Origin: Lachnospiraceae bacterium
Lineage (GTDB): Bacteria > Bacillota_A > Clostridia > Lachnospirales > Lachnospiraceae
DNA: 25,290 nucleotides
Direction: 5' to 3'
NCBI GenBank assembly: GCA_009774465.1
Contig: VSNT01000049.1
Location: forward strand, 1 to 25,290
This document shows, one piece after another, positions 14,909 to 21,882 of this stretch. Position 1 is the stretch's first letter, and every line of letters starts with the position of its first letter. The notes under the pieces were generated by a model. It worked only from the letters and a program-made list of their open reading frames with translations, ran no database searches and had not been told where the DNA came from. The translations under genes were made by a program, and so were the position numbers.

Positions 14909-16870
14909 ATGAATGAACTTGAATTAATGGAGTTAAAATATTTAAAAAGTCTGGCAAATCAATACCGTAATATTGCCGCAGCATCTACGGAGATTATTAA
15001 TCTGCAGGCAATTTTAAATCTGCCCAAGGGGACGGAGCATTTTCTGACAGACATTCATGGAGAGTATGAGCAGTTTAATCATGTACTGAAAAATGGTTCC
15101 GGCGCCATCAGAAGGCAGATTGATGAAGAATTTGGCAACACCTTAAGCAATAAAGATAAAAAGTCGCTGGCGACTCTGATTTACTATCCCCAGGAGAAGC
15201 TGGATATTGTATTAAGAGAAGAAGACAATATTGAAGACTGGTATAAGATTACTCTTCACAGACTGGTACAGATTACAAAAAAGGTGGCATCCAAATATAC
15301 CAGATCCAAGGTAAGGAAGGCGCTGCCTAAGGATTTTGCCTATATTATAGAAGAGTTGATTACGGAGAAGGCCGATATTTCTGATAAGGAAGGTTATTAT
15401 AATGAAATCATCCATACGATTATCAGAATAGGGCGTGCACCGGAATTTATTGTGGCATTGAGCAATCTGATTCAGCGTCTGGTAATTGACCATCTTCATA
15501 TTGTAGGGGATATTTTTGACAGAGGACCGGGACCTCATGTGATTATGGATACTTTGATGAATTATCATTCGGTAGACATTCAGTGGGGAAATCATGATAT
15601 TGTATGGATGGGCGCAGCGTGCGGGCATCTGGCATGTATTGCCACGGTGCTGCGGACAGCAGTCCGGTATGGAAATCTGGATACGCTGGAGGAAGGGTAT
15701 GGAATCAACCTGATTCCGCTGGCCACTTTTGCACTGGATACTTACCAGAATGTAAACTGTGATGCTTTTGCCATTAAATATAATACGGACTATAACACAA
15801 AAGACTTAAGCATGGATATGAAGATTCATAAAGCAGTTTCCATTATTCAGTTTAAACTGGAGGGACAGATTATCAAAAAGCATCCTGAATTTGAGATGGA
15901 AGGGAGACTGCTTTTAGATAAAATAAATTATGAGAAAAAGACAGTAATGGTTTATGGAAAGGAATACCCTATGAAGGATACGGATTTTCCTACCGTAGAT
16001 CCTGCTGATCCATACAATCTTACTCCTGATGAAGAACAGATGATGGCGCGAATCCAGCAGGCATTTTTAAAGTGTGAAAAACTGCAGCGCCATGTGCGGT
16101 TTTTATATTCCAATGGAGGACTTTATAAAATTCATAATTCCAATCTGCTTTATCATGGATGCGTACCTTTAGATGAAAAAGGGGACTTTAAGTCTGTCAA
16201 TGTGGATGGAAAGCAGTACAGAGGCAGAGAACTGTATGACGTGCTGGACAACTATGCAAGAAAAGGATATTATGCAAAAAATGATCCGATTGGTATGAGA
16301 AAAGCACAGGATTATATCTGGTATATCTGGGCCGGACCGAATTCTCCGGTATTTGGAAAAGATAAGATGACTACCTTTGAAAGATACTTTGTAGAGGATA
16401 AAGAAACCCATAAGGAGATTAAAAACAGCTATTATTCCATGCTGGATCAGGAAGAAGTTTTAAATAAAATTCTGGAAGAATTTGGTCTTGATAAAAAGAA
16501 GTCCCATATTATTAACGGACATGTACCGGTAGAACTGAAAAAGGGAGAGACGCCCATTAAATGTGATGGAAAGCTTCTTATTATAGATGGCGGATTTTCC
16601 AAGGCTTATCAGGGAAAAACAGGTATTGCAGGATATACCCTGGTAGCCAATTCCCACGGTATGCGTCTGGTAGCCCATGAGCCCTTTGAATCAACAGAAG
16701 CAGCTATTTTACATGAGTCTGATATCTTTTCAGATTCAACCGTAGTTGAGACAGCGCCTGTAAGGATCAGAGTTGCGGATACGGATGTAGGTGCGGAACT
16801 GAGGGAAAGCATTAAGCAGTTAGAGCAGCTCCTGCAGGCTTACAGGGATGGAACAATCATAGAAAAATAA
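14909..16870 (+). CDS. fbp: Fructose-1,6-bisphosphatase class III
   Basis: Gluconeogenic phosphatase of the Firmicutes-type class III, a calcineurin-like metallophosphatase. The 653 residues match the usual length. Metal-binding motifs are TDIHGEY (47-53), GDIFDRGPGPH (near 198) and WGNHDIVW (near 224); NGHVP and IDGGFSKAY later supply further ligands. The ATG lies 36 bases after the dapB stop; the ribosome-binding region (GAGGAGAGAAAGGA) is purine-rich but rather far from the start. No promoter is obvious in the gap, so it may be transcribed with dapA-dapB, ending at the terminator at 16881. Confidence 0.97.
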   Translation: MNELELMELKYLKSLANQYRNIAAASTEIINLQAILNLPKGTEHFLTDIHGEYEQFNHVLKNGSGAIRRQIDEEFGNTLSNKDKKSLATLIYYPQEKLDIVLREEDNIEDWYKITLHRLVQITKKVASKYTRSKVRKALPKDFAYIIEELITEKADISDKEGYYNEIIHTIIRIGRAPEFIVALSNLIQRLVIDHLHIVGDIFDRGPGPHVIMDTLMNYHSVDIQWGNHDIVWMGAACGHLACIATVLRTAVRYGNLDTLEEGYGINLIPLATFALDTYQNVNCDAFAIKYNTDYNTKDLSMDMKIHKAVSIIQFKLEGQIIKKHPEFEMEGRLLLDKINYEKKTVMVYGKEYPMKDTDFPTVDPADPYNLTPDEEQMMARIQQAFLKCEKLQRHVRFLYSNGGLYKIHNSNLLYHGCVPLDEKGDFKSVNVDGKQYRGRELYDVLDNYARKGYYAKNDPIGMRKAQDYIWYIWAGPNSPVFGKDKMTTFERYFVEDKETHKEIKNSYYSMLDQEEVLNKILEEFGLDKKKSHIINGHVPVELKKGETPIKCDGKLLIIDGGFSKAYQGKTGIAGYTLVANSHGMRLVAHEPFESTEAAILHESDIFSDSTVVETAPVRIRVADTDVGAELRESIKQLEQLLQAYRDGTIIEK

Positions 16871-16880
16871 AAGGAAACAA

Positions 16881-16912
16881 AAAGGATGCCGTAGAGGGTG
16901 CGGCATCCTTTT
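16881..16912. terminator. Bidirectional terminator between fbp and the lipoprotein gene
   Basis: Stem AAAGGATGCCG / CGGCATCCTTT (16881-16891, 16901-16911) with a 9-base loop and T-runs on both strands. Confidence 0.92.
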
Positions 16913-16957
16913 CTAACATAAGGATCAGCTTGCAAAAATTTTTCCCTGCATTGATGC

Positions 16958-17476
16958 TTAGCGGTTTGTTTTGGCGCTTGCAGTACCGTTATCGCTGCCT
17001 GGTGAGGCACTGGCATTTGCAGCGTTTGTGTTATTGTCGGTATTGCTGTTGTCATCATTTCCCACCAGATCATTTGTGATGTCGGATACACCGTCAGAAA
17101 TGTCATCTACCACGTCTCCTACGGCATTACCTGCATCATCAAGAATGGAATCGCCATCATTATTGGTTCCTGTGGTGGCATTGTTTACATTTCCATTATT
17201 ATTGCCTGTTGTGCCATTGATGCCGTTGGCATCATCAGTGCCGCCGGTCATATTTTCAGCCGCATCAGTTCCTGTAGTACCGGCGTTAGTTGTTCCACCG
17301 GCAGCAGTATTGTTTCCAGTAGTGCCATTATTTCCGGTGGTGCCATTTTCAGTGGTGGTGTTGGTATTTCCTGCCATATCGTTTGTGTCGTTTTTGGTTT
17401 TGGTTCCGCATGCAGAAAGAACACAAAGCATTGCAAGGACAAGAGATACCGCAATTAGTTTTCTCATATTTTTCAT
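16958..17476 (-). CDS. Asn/Thr/Gly-rich low-complexity lipoprotein
   Basis: Not a recognised family. A 172-residue protein with a lipoprotein signal peptide: basic MKNMRK, hydrophobic stretch, and the lipobox LSAC (Cys23). The mature part is dominated by Asn, Thr, Gly and Asp (GTTGNNGTTGNNTAAGG), so it is probably an extended surface linker. An amphipathic acidic segment in the middle (DSILDDAGNAVGDVVDDISD, near 110-129, continuing to about 140) is the only part likely to form a helix. It is a real gene: AGGAGG lies six bases before the ATG, and a shared terminator follows. The frame opposite it, rich in Val and Pro, is a shadow. Confidence 0.8.
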   Translation of the reverse strand: MKNMRKLIAVSLVLAMLCVLSACGTKTKNDTNDMAGNTNTTTENGTTGNNGTTGNNTAAGGTTNAGTTGTDAAENMTGGTDDANGINGTTGNNNGNVNNATTGTNNDGDSILDDAGNAVGDVVDDISDGVSDITNDLVGNDDNSNTDNNTNAANASASPGSDNGTASAKTNR

Positions 17477-17494
17477 AATTTACCTCCTTATATA

Positions 17495-17517
17495 AGAACT
17501 GCATTATTGTCAGTTCT
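17495..17517 (-). promoter_or_regulatory. Dyad in the lipoprotein gene leader
   Basis: Perfect 7-bp arms AGAACTG and CAGTTCT around nine bases, just upstream of the lipoprotein ribosome-binding site. It can fold as an RNA hairpin next to that site or serve as an operator. Confidence 0.4.
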
Positions 17518-17551
17518 ATTGCTATTATGCACAAAGAGAATAAAATCATAC

Positions 17552-17580
17552 CTGAAACAAAAATAAAAATATGGTATACT
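17552..17580 (+). promoter_or_regulatory. Putative hisA promoter
   Basis: -35 CTGAAA (17552-17557), 17-base spacer, -10 TATACT (17575-17580). It overlaps the first in-frame ATG (17571), which therefore cannot be the start, and supports ATG 17619. Confidence 0.6.
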
Positions 17581-17618
17581 TAAAAATAAAAAATAATAAA
17601 AAGGATAAAAATTTTATT

Positions 17619-18392
17619 ATGAAATTCAGACCATGCATTGATATCCATAACGGAAAAGTAAAGCAGATTGTAGGCAGCAGCCTGAAAGATCAGGGAGATA
17701 AAGCGGCGGAAAACTTTGTTGCTTTACAGGATGCCGCTTTTTTTGCAAGTCTGTATCGGGAAAAAGGATTAAAAGGCGGACATATTATTTTGTTAAATCC
17801 TTCTGACAGTGAATATTATGAAAAAACCAGACAGCAGGCGCTTCTGGCACTTTCGGCATATCCTTTTGGACTGCAGGTGGGAGGAGGAATTCGTCTTTCT
17901 AATGCAGAATTTTTTTTAAAAAAAGGCGCATCCCATGTAATCGTAACTTCCTATGTTTTTAAGGATGGACAGCTTCACTTTAACAGGCTGAAAGAAATGG
18001 TAAACGCTGTTGGAAAAGAGCATTTGGTACTGGATTTAAGCTGCCGCAGGAAAGGGAAGGAATATTATATTGTGACCGACAGATGGCAGAACTATACGGA
18101 CGTGAAGCTAAATGACGAAACCATAGAAAGGTTATCTGACTGTTGCAGCGAATTTTTGATTCATGCAGTGGATGTGGAGGGAAAAAGTCAGGGAATTGAG
18201 AAAGCACTTGTTTCCATGTTGGGCAATACGTGCAGAATTCCATGCACTTATGCAGGCGGCGTGCATGATTTTCAGGATCTTAAGCTGTTAAAGGAGCTGG
18301 GAAAGGGAAAGCTGGACGTGACAATTGGAAGCGCGCTGGATCTTTTTGGCGGGAAAATGAAGTTTGAGGATGTACTTGCCTGTATGGAATAG
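17619..18392 (+). CDS. hisA: HisA isomerase of the eukaryotic HIS6 type
   Basis: Phosphoribosylformimino-AICAR-P isomerase, the histidine-pathway TIM-barrel step, but of the eukaryotic-type subfamily (TIGR02129; yeast HIS6). From memory of yeast HIS6, shared blocks run throughout: CIDIHNGKVKQIVG (6-19, with D8), FGLQVGGGIR (83-92), HVIVTSYVFKDGQLH (106-120), VLDLSCRRK (137-145), FLIHAVDVEG (179-188), YAGGV and LDVTIGSALDLFGG (232-245). Normal bacterial HisA lacks this arrangement. The start ATG 17619 gives 257 residues; its ribosome-binding site (AAGGA) is weak. No other his gene is present in the window. Enzyme call is strong, origin is inference. Confidence 0.92.
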   Translation: MKFRPCIDIHNGKVKQIVGSSLKDQGDKAAENFVALQDAAFFASLYREKGLKGGHIILLNPSDSEYYEKTRQQALLALSAYPFGLQVGGGIRLSNAEFFLKKGASHVIVTSYVFKDGQLHFNRLKEMVNAVGKEHLVLDLSCRRKGKEYYIVTDRWQNYTDVKLNDETIERLSDCCSEFLIHAVDVEGKSQGIEKALVSMLGNTCRIPCTYAGGVHDFQDLKLLKELGKGKLDVTIGSALDLFGGKMKFEDVLACME

Positions 18393-18421
18393 GGCAGATG
18401 AGCCTATGAAATAAAAGGGAT

Positions 18422-18496
18422 GTGCAGCTTCGCGCGCGGAACAAAAGCAGCGCTTGCCAGAGAAGTTTGGCGCGGGAGTGTGTGAAGCGCACTTTT
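18422..18496 (+). terminator. Structured GC-rich terminator after hisA
   Basis: GTGC-A-GCTTC (18422-18431) pairs with GAAGCGCAC (18484-18492) with one bulge, followed by TTTT. Inside, CGCGC/GCGCG (starting near 18431 and 18470) and GCCA/TGGC can form more stem. It is much richer in GC than its surroundings. Confidence 0.6.
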
Positions 18497-18501
18497 GATC
18501 C

Positions 18502-18530
18502 AAAAAAAACCTACCTCATATGAGATAGGT
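18502..18530 (-). terminator. Terminator of the cold shock gene
   Basis: Palindromic stem with ACCTA/TAGGT outer arms and a CTCATATGAG centre (18509-18530), followed on the minus strand by a run of T (18508-18502). Confidence 0.88.
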
Positions 18531-18645
18531 CATTTCCTTAATCTGATAAAACAATATTGCAAATTCTAAATAAAATGAAACATTTATATTTAAGAAAAGG
18601 CACATCGTGTTACTGATTAATACGCTATAAATAGACTTCTGCTAA

Positions 18646-18846
18646 TTATAACTTTGTTACGTTTACAGCCTGAGGTCCTTTTTCGCCATTTACTACTTCG
18701 AATTCTACGGAAGCGCCTTCTTCAAGAGACTTGAAACCTTCCATATTAAGTCCTGAGTAATGTACGAAAACATCATTTCCTGACTCATCAGAGATGAAAC
18801 CGTAACCTTTTTGGTTGTTAAACCACTTTACTGTACCTTTATTCAT
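18646..18846 (-). CDS. Cold shock domain protein
   Basis: A 66-residue CspA-like RNA/DNA-binding protein, a single OB fold acting as RNA chaperone. RNP1 is KGYGFISD and RNP2 is DVFVHYSG; the opening MNKGTVKWFNNQ and ending GPQAVNVTKL are typical. The frame stays open far upstream, but GGAGG eight bases before ATG 18846 and the family length fix the start. The predicted promoter leaves a leader of about 50 bases, and about 115 bases of 3' leader precede the terminator. Confidence 0.97.
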   Translation of the reverse strand: MNKGTVKWFNNQKGYGFISDESGNDVFVHYSGLNMEGFKSLEEGASVEFEVVNGEKGPQAVNVTKL

Positions 18847-18903
18847 TATAGATACCTCCAAGAATAAATAATAATGCATATCACAGAAACCTGTAACATA
18901 TTC

Positions 18904-18932
18904 AGAATAGCACAGACGTTGCCAAAAGTAAA
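18904..18932 (-). promoter_or_regulatory. Putative cold shock gene promoter
   Basis: Minus strand: -35 TTTACT (18932-18927), 17-base spacer ending in TGTGC (extended -10), and -10 TATTCT (18909-18904). Confidence 0.65.
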
Positions 18933-18960
18933 GAAAATTCTGTAAAAACGTATGGGAAAG

Positions 18961-18989
18961 TTGCCCTATTTTATTCTGTGTGATAAAAT
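18961..18989 (+). promoter_or_regulatory. Putative promoter of the LytM-like gene
   Basis: -35 TTGCCC (18961-18966), 17-base spacer, -10 TAAAAT (18984-18989). The transcription start would lie near 18996, so the coding start must be later, fitting ATG 19022. Confidence 0.6.
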
Positions 18990-19021
18990 GATAATAATTG
19001 ACCGGAGGTGATAAGCAAATT

Positions 19022-19732
19022 ATGGGACAGCGTCTTAAAAGAAAAAAGAAAGTCACAGTCATGCTGCTGATTGAAAAACAGGATGGCGCCTTAAGGCGGC
19101 GTACAATTGGGCCAACCCTGGTTCAGGCAGCTTCAATTGTTTTTTTTCTGCTGGCAGTAGTTGTTGTATGTAAGCTTACCTATGACACGATCACATTAAA
19201 ACACATAAGAAAAGAAGTTGTAAACCAGACAGCTATAATTAATAATCTGACAGATGAAAATGAAGCCTTATCGGTGGAGAACTCCACCCTCAGTAATAAG
19301 GTGGCAGTTTTAAGTGAGACAGTTTCCAATAAGATGGCCACAGAAGATGCAATTTCCCAGGAGGTGATCGAGGATGCACTGCCTAAGGGATTTCCGCTAA
19401 GCGGATCTGCTACAATGAAGGAGGACGAGGGGGAAGAACCCATGCTGGTATTTTCAGCATTGAATGGAACCAATGTAATCACATCAGGAACCGGAACGGT
19501 AATCAGCGTGGATGCAGATGAAGTCTATGGAACCAGAATTGTGATTGATCATGGAAACGGATATAAATCTGTTTACAGGAACAGCGGCAATGCGCTGGTT
19601 AAAAATGGCGAAGATTTGGGAAAAGGATACATTTTATATTCAATCGGAGAAGAAAATCAGGAACTGGGTTATCAGATCATGCAGGATGATGCATATATTG
19701 ATCCTATGCTGATTATAGAGATAAACGGATAA
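19022..19732 (+). CDS. Membrane-anchored coiled-coil protein with degenerate LytM/M23 domain
   Basis: A 236-residue protein: basic cytoplasmic N-terminus (MGQRLKRKKK), one membrane segment (about 31-52), a coiled coil (about 58-105) and a C-terminal LytM/peptidase M23-like domain (about 145-232). The fold signs are GTGTVISVDADEVYGTRIVIDHGNGYKSVY, shown here in parts: GTGTVISV, YGTRIVIDHGNGYKSVY and YIDPML. The zinc ligands of active M23 enzymes (an HxxxD motif and HxH) are missing: the final HxH region reads LGYQI. It is probably a non-enzymatic activator or wall sensor, as known for EnvC/NlpD. GGAGGTG precedes ATG 19022 by 11 bases. Confidence 0.78.
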   Translation: MGQRLKRKKKVTVMLLIEKQDGALRRRTIGPTLVQAASIVFFLLAVVVVCKLTYDTITLKHIRKEVVNQTAIINNLTDENEALSVENSTLSNKVAVLSETVSNKMATEDAISQEVIEDALPKGFPLSGSATMKEDEGEEPMLVFSALNGTNVITSGTGTVISVDADEVYGTRIVIDHGNGYKSVYRNSGNALVKNGEDLGKGYILYSIGEENQELGYQIMQDDAYIDPMLIIEING

Positions 19733-19758
19733 TTCAAAAGAATTATCCGTTTATTTTT
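19721..19758. terminator. Bidirectional terminator containing both stop codons
   Basis: A perfect 15-bp stem (19721-19735 and 19740-19754; core AAACGGATAATTC) with an AAAA loop, then TTTT. The stop codon of the LytM-like gene (19730-19732) and that of the convergent yerC-like gene (19753-19751) both lie in the stem. Confidence 0.92.
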
Positions 19759-20038
19759 CGATTCGCTTAAATACCAGGTCATAACCATCATTGCCGTAAT
19801 TTAAAGAACGGTTTACCCGGCTGATGGTAGCAGTGGAGGCACCGGTTTCCTCTGCAATTTCAAGATAAGTTTTGTGGTTTTTCAGCATGGAAGCAACTTC
19901 AAAACGCTGAGAAAGAGAAAGCAGTTCATTGACAGTGCATAAATCTTCGAAAAAACTATAGCATTCTTCTTTATTTTCCAGACATAAAATGGCTTCAAAT
20001 AAGTGATCTACAATATTTGTCTGTATTTTTTTGTTCAT
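19751..20038 (-). CDS. yerC: TrpR-like regulator YerC/YecD
   Basis: DNA-binding protein of the TrpR-like YerC/YecD family. The 95 residues carry the TrpR fold: LFEAILCLENKEECYSFFED, then LSLSQRFEVASML and the helix-turn-helix TYLEIAEETGASTATISRVN. Comparative-genomic work on Firmicutes has predicted this family to regulate histidine biosynthesis; I recall this without being able to check it. A eukaryotic-type hisA lies about 1.4 kb away. GGAGGTAG just before ATG 20038 fixes the start; the open frame beyond it is not coding. It follows the DUF1836 gene by 49 bases, so the two form a likely operon. Confidence 0.9.
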   Translation of the reverse strand: MNKKIQTNIVDHLFEAILCLENKEECYSFFEDLCTVNELLSLSQRFEVASMLKNHKTYLEIAEETGASTATISRVNRSLNYGNDGYDLVFKRIEK

Positions 20039-20087
20039 AAATCTACCTCCGTGTATTAGGGTTATCCCTGCGGCAATGAGCCAGACG

Positions 20088-20723
20088 TTATTTTTTTGAA
20101 TTTTTATCCGGTTTTTCCGAATCTTCTTTTGAAGTTGCAGCCTTAAAGCTGTCCACCATCTTTTCAATCAGAAGTCTTTTTACATAAGTATCATAGCTCA
20201 GTATGCTGATAAAGGAAAACAACTGCAGAATTTCCTGATCTTCTTTTGGCGCATCCTTAAAAGTTTCCTGTGAAAGGGCAAACTTTTTTATGATATCTTC
20301 CTTTAAATGTTCCACCTCTGTCTGTTCCAGACTGAACACCTCTTCATAAATGCTTTCCAAGTTAATGCTTTCATGTGTCTGGAAGTATTTTGTGGTAAGG
20401 GGAGTTAACAAGGTCTGAATATCATTTATGGAAAGAATTCCCTTGTAGTAATAAATAAAAATAAGCAGCAGAATGTGCTCTTTACTGTACTTTTTCCTGA
20501 TAGGAGGAGGAAGCAGGTCGTTTTTGGCATAGTTATTGATCATGGTTTTGGTAAGAATTTTATCTTCAGGACTTCTTGTAGTGCTTTTCAGACGTTTTTC
20601 CATGAAGGTGGTAACCTGATCCATATATAAATCAATGTTGGGGATATCTTCAGCTTTAATGTGCTGAATCCTGCCAAGGCTTTCTAATATGCTGTTTAAT
20701 AAGTCATCTCTGTTAATTGTCAT
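20088..20723 (-). CDS. DUF1836 family putative regulator
   Basis: DUF1836 protein (211 residues), a family widespread in Clostridia and thought to hold a MerR-like winged helix. Visible hallmarks: IPNIDLYMDQVTTFMEKRL, ILTKTMINNYAKNDLLPPP, KKYSKEHILLLIFIYYYKG and LSINDIQTLL, in about residues 25-125. The C-terminus is acidic and lysine-rich and probably disordered. GGAAGG lies eight bases before ATG 20723. It is first in a likely operon with yerC and has a near-consensus promoter. Targets are unknown. Confidence 0.88.
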   Translation of the reverse strand: MTINRDDLLNSILESLGRIQHIKAEDIPNIDLYMDQVTTFMEKRLKSTTRSPEDKILTKTMINNYAKNDLLPPPIRKKYSKEHILLLIFIYYYKGILSINDIQTLLTPLTTKYFQTHESINLESIYEEVFSLEQTEVEHLKEDIIKKFALSQETFKDAPKEDQEILQLFSFISILSYDTYVKRLLIEKMVDSFKAATSKEDSEKPDKNSKK

Positions 20724-20755
20724 GTGAATGCGCCTTCCAAATAATTCTGATATTT

Positions 20756-20784
20756 ATTATATAGTATTTAAAACCCTATGACAA
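20756..20784 (-). promoter_or_regulatory. Promoter of the DUF1836-yerC operon
   Basis: Minus strand: -35 TTGTCA (20784-20779), 17-base spacer, perfect -10 TATAAT (20761-20756). Confidence 0.82.
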
Positions 20785-20923
20785 GTTATAGATTTTCAGG
20801 AATTCCATATCTTTCTAAAATTTTTAAAAAAATATATAATAATTGAAGACAAACAAAGAACAGTTCCGTTATAGTTTATGAAAGTAAGAAATCAGAAAGA
20901 GGGTGGAGAGGATAAGTACCGCG

Positions 20924-21445
20924 GTGAAAGAAAATAAATGTACCCAGGAAAAGCTGGCGGCATTGATCGACACATATGATAAACTTGTTTTTTCCATTTG
21001 CTATAAACTGACTGGTGATTACTTTGCAGCAGAGGATTTGATGCAGGAAACTTTCTTATCTGCATTTCAAAAATATCAGACTTTTGATGGAAATAATGAA
21101 AAGGCATGGATTTGCAGGATTGCAACCAATAAAAGCATTGATTACTTAAGAAGCGCCAGTCACAGAAGCGTGCCTACAGAAGATTCTTTTTTTGAAACAG
21201 CAGTGGAAAAGCGCGGTTCTCCCGAAGATATTTGCATTGAGGAAGAGGTAAAAAGTCAGCTTTCTCTGCGGTGTGAAAGCTTAAAGCCGCCCTATAATGA
21301 AGTGGCAAGAGACTATTACTTAAAGGAATTAAGCGCCAGGGAGATTGCCGCAAGACGCGGTCAGAGCCTGAAAACGATACAGACACAAATTTACAGGGCC
21401 AGAGAGATGCTTAAGAAGATGTATGGAAAGGAGGAACCGGCATGA
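20924..21445 (+). CDS. ECF-type RNA polymerase sigma factor
   Basis: Sigma-70 family protein of the extracytoplasmic-function class, 173 residues from this start. Region 2: YDKLVFSICYKLTGDYFAAEDLMQETFL (in parts: DLMQETFL is the hallmark) and AWICRIATNKSIDYLR. Region 4: PPYNEVARDYYL, LSAREIAARRGQSLKTIQTQ, YRAREMLKK. The frame is open from GTG 20903; GTG 20924 is preferred because GGAGAGGA lies about ten bases before it, while nothing fits before 20903, so the start is uncertain. It overlaps the next gene by four bases (ATGA), so they are translationally coupled. Autoregulation is likely, but I could not identify a clear ECF promoter upstream. Confidence 0.9.
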   Translation: MKENKCTQEKLAALIDTYDKLVFSICYKLTGDYFAAEDLMQETFLSAFQKYQTFDGNNEKAWICRIATNKSIDYLRSASHRSVPTEDSFFETAVEKRGSPEDICIEEEVKSQLSLRCESLKPPYNEVARDYYLKELSAREIAARRGQSLKTIQTQIYRAREMLKKMYGKEEPA

Positions 21446-21882
21446 ATGGATATCCCACAGATGAAGAATTGGAGCGCATGATCAGACAACTGGAAGAGCA
21501 GGAACTGTATGCGCCAAAGCATATGAAAGAGCAGATTTTAAGTCAGGCATTTCCAAAACAAACCGTGAAGGAATTTCCCTTATCCGGGAGCGGAAAGCGA
21601 ACGGTTCAGACTTTTACGTATCGTCTTAAAATTATAACGGGAATGGCGGCTGCAATCCTTATGTTAATGATTATCCCCACGATTACCAGCAATAAAGAGC
21701 CGGCATTTTATATGGAAGATAATCAGAGCAGAGTAGAGGAAAACATGGATGTAAACGAGCGCTTAGGTGAGAAAACAAGGGAAATTAATGAAAAATTTAA
21801 TAACTGGTTTAACACAGTAAACAATTTCAGGCTGGATGCCTTATTTAGCACAAATAATGGAGGAAATTATTATGAAGACTAA
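21442..21882 (+). CDS. Single-pass membrane protein, probable anti-sigma factor
   Basis: A 146-residue protein without a family I can name. The N-terminal 60 residues are charged and helical (DEELERMIRQLEEQELYAPK), followed by one membrane segment (about 62-81) and an outer part ending in an Asn-rich tail (FSTNNGGNYYED). Position directly behind the sigma gene with ATGA overlap, and this topology, suggest an anti-sigma factor. The zinc motif HxxxCxxC of common ECF anti-sigmas is absent; the protein has no Cys. Function is inferred from context. Confidence 0.72.
   Translation: MNGYPTDEELERMIRQLEEQELYAPKHMKEQILSQAFPKQTVKEFPLSGSGKRTVQTFTYRLKIITGMAAAILMLMIIPTITSNKEPAFYMEDNQSRVEENMDVNERLGEKTREINEKFNNWFNTVNNFRLDALFSTNNGGNYYED

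Noticed and set aside
16971..17495. 174-codon open frame opposite the lipoprotein gene
   Set aside because: Val/Pro-rich mirror of a low-complexity gene, no ribosome-binding site; the minus-strand frame has a signal peptide, lipobox and AGGAGG.
18847..19062. Upstream extension of the cold shock gene frame
   Set aside because: Csp proteins are about 66 residues and start right after GGAGG; the promoter lies inside the extension.
20039..20167. Upstream extension of yerC overlapping DUF1836
   Set aside because: Basic, non-conserved sequence; GGAGGTAG fixes the downstream start.
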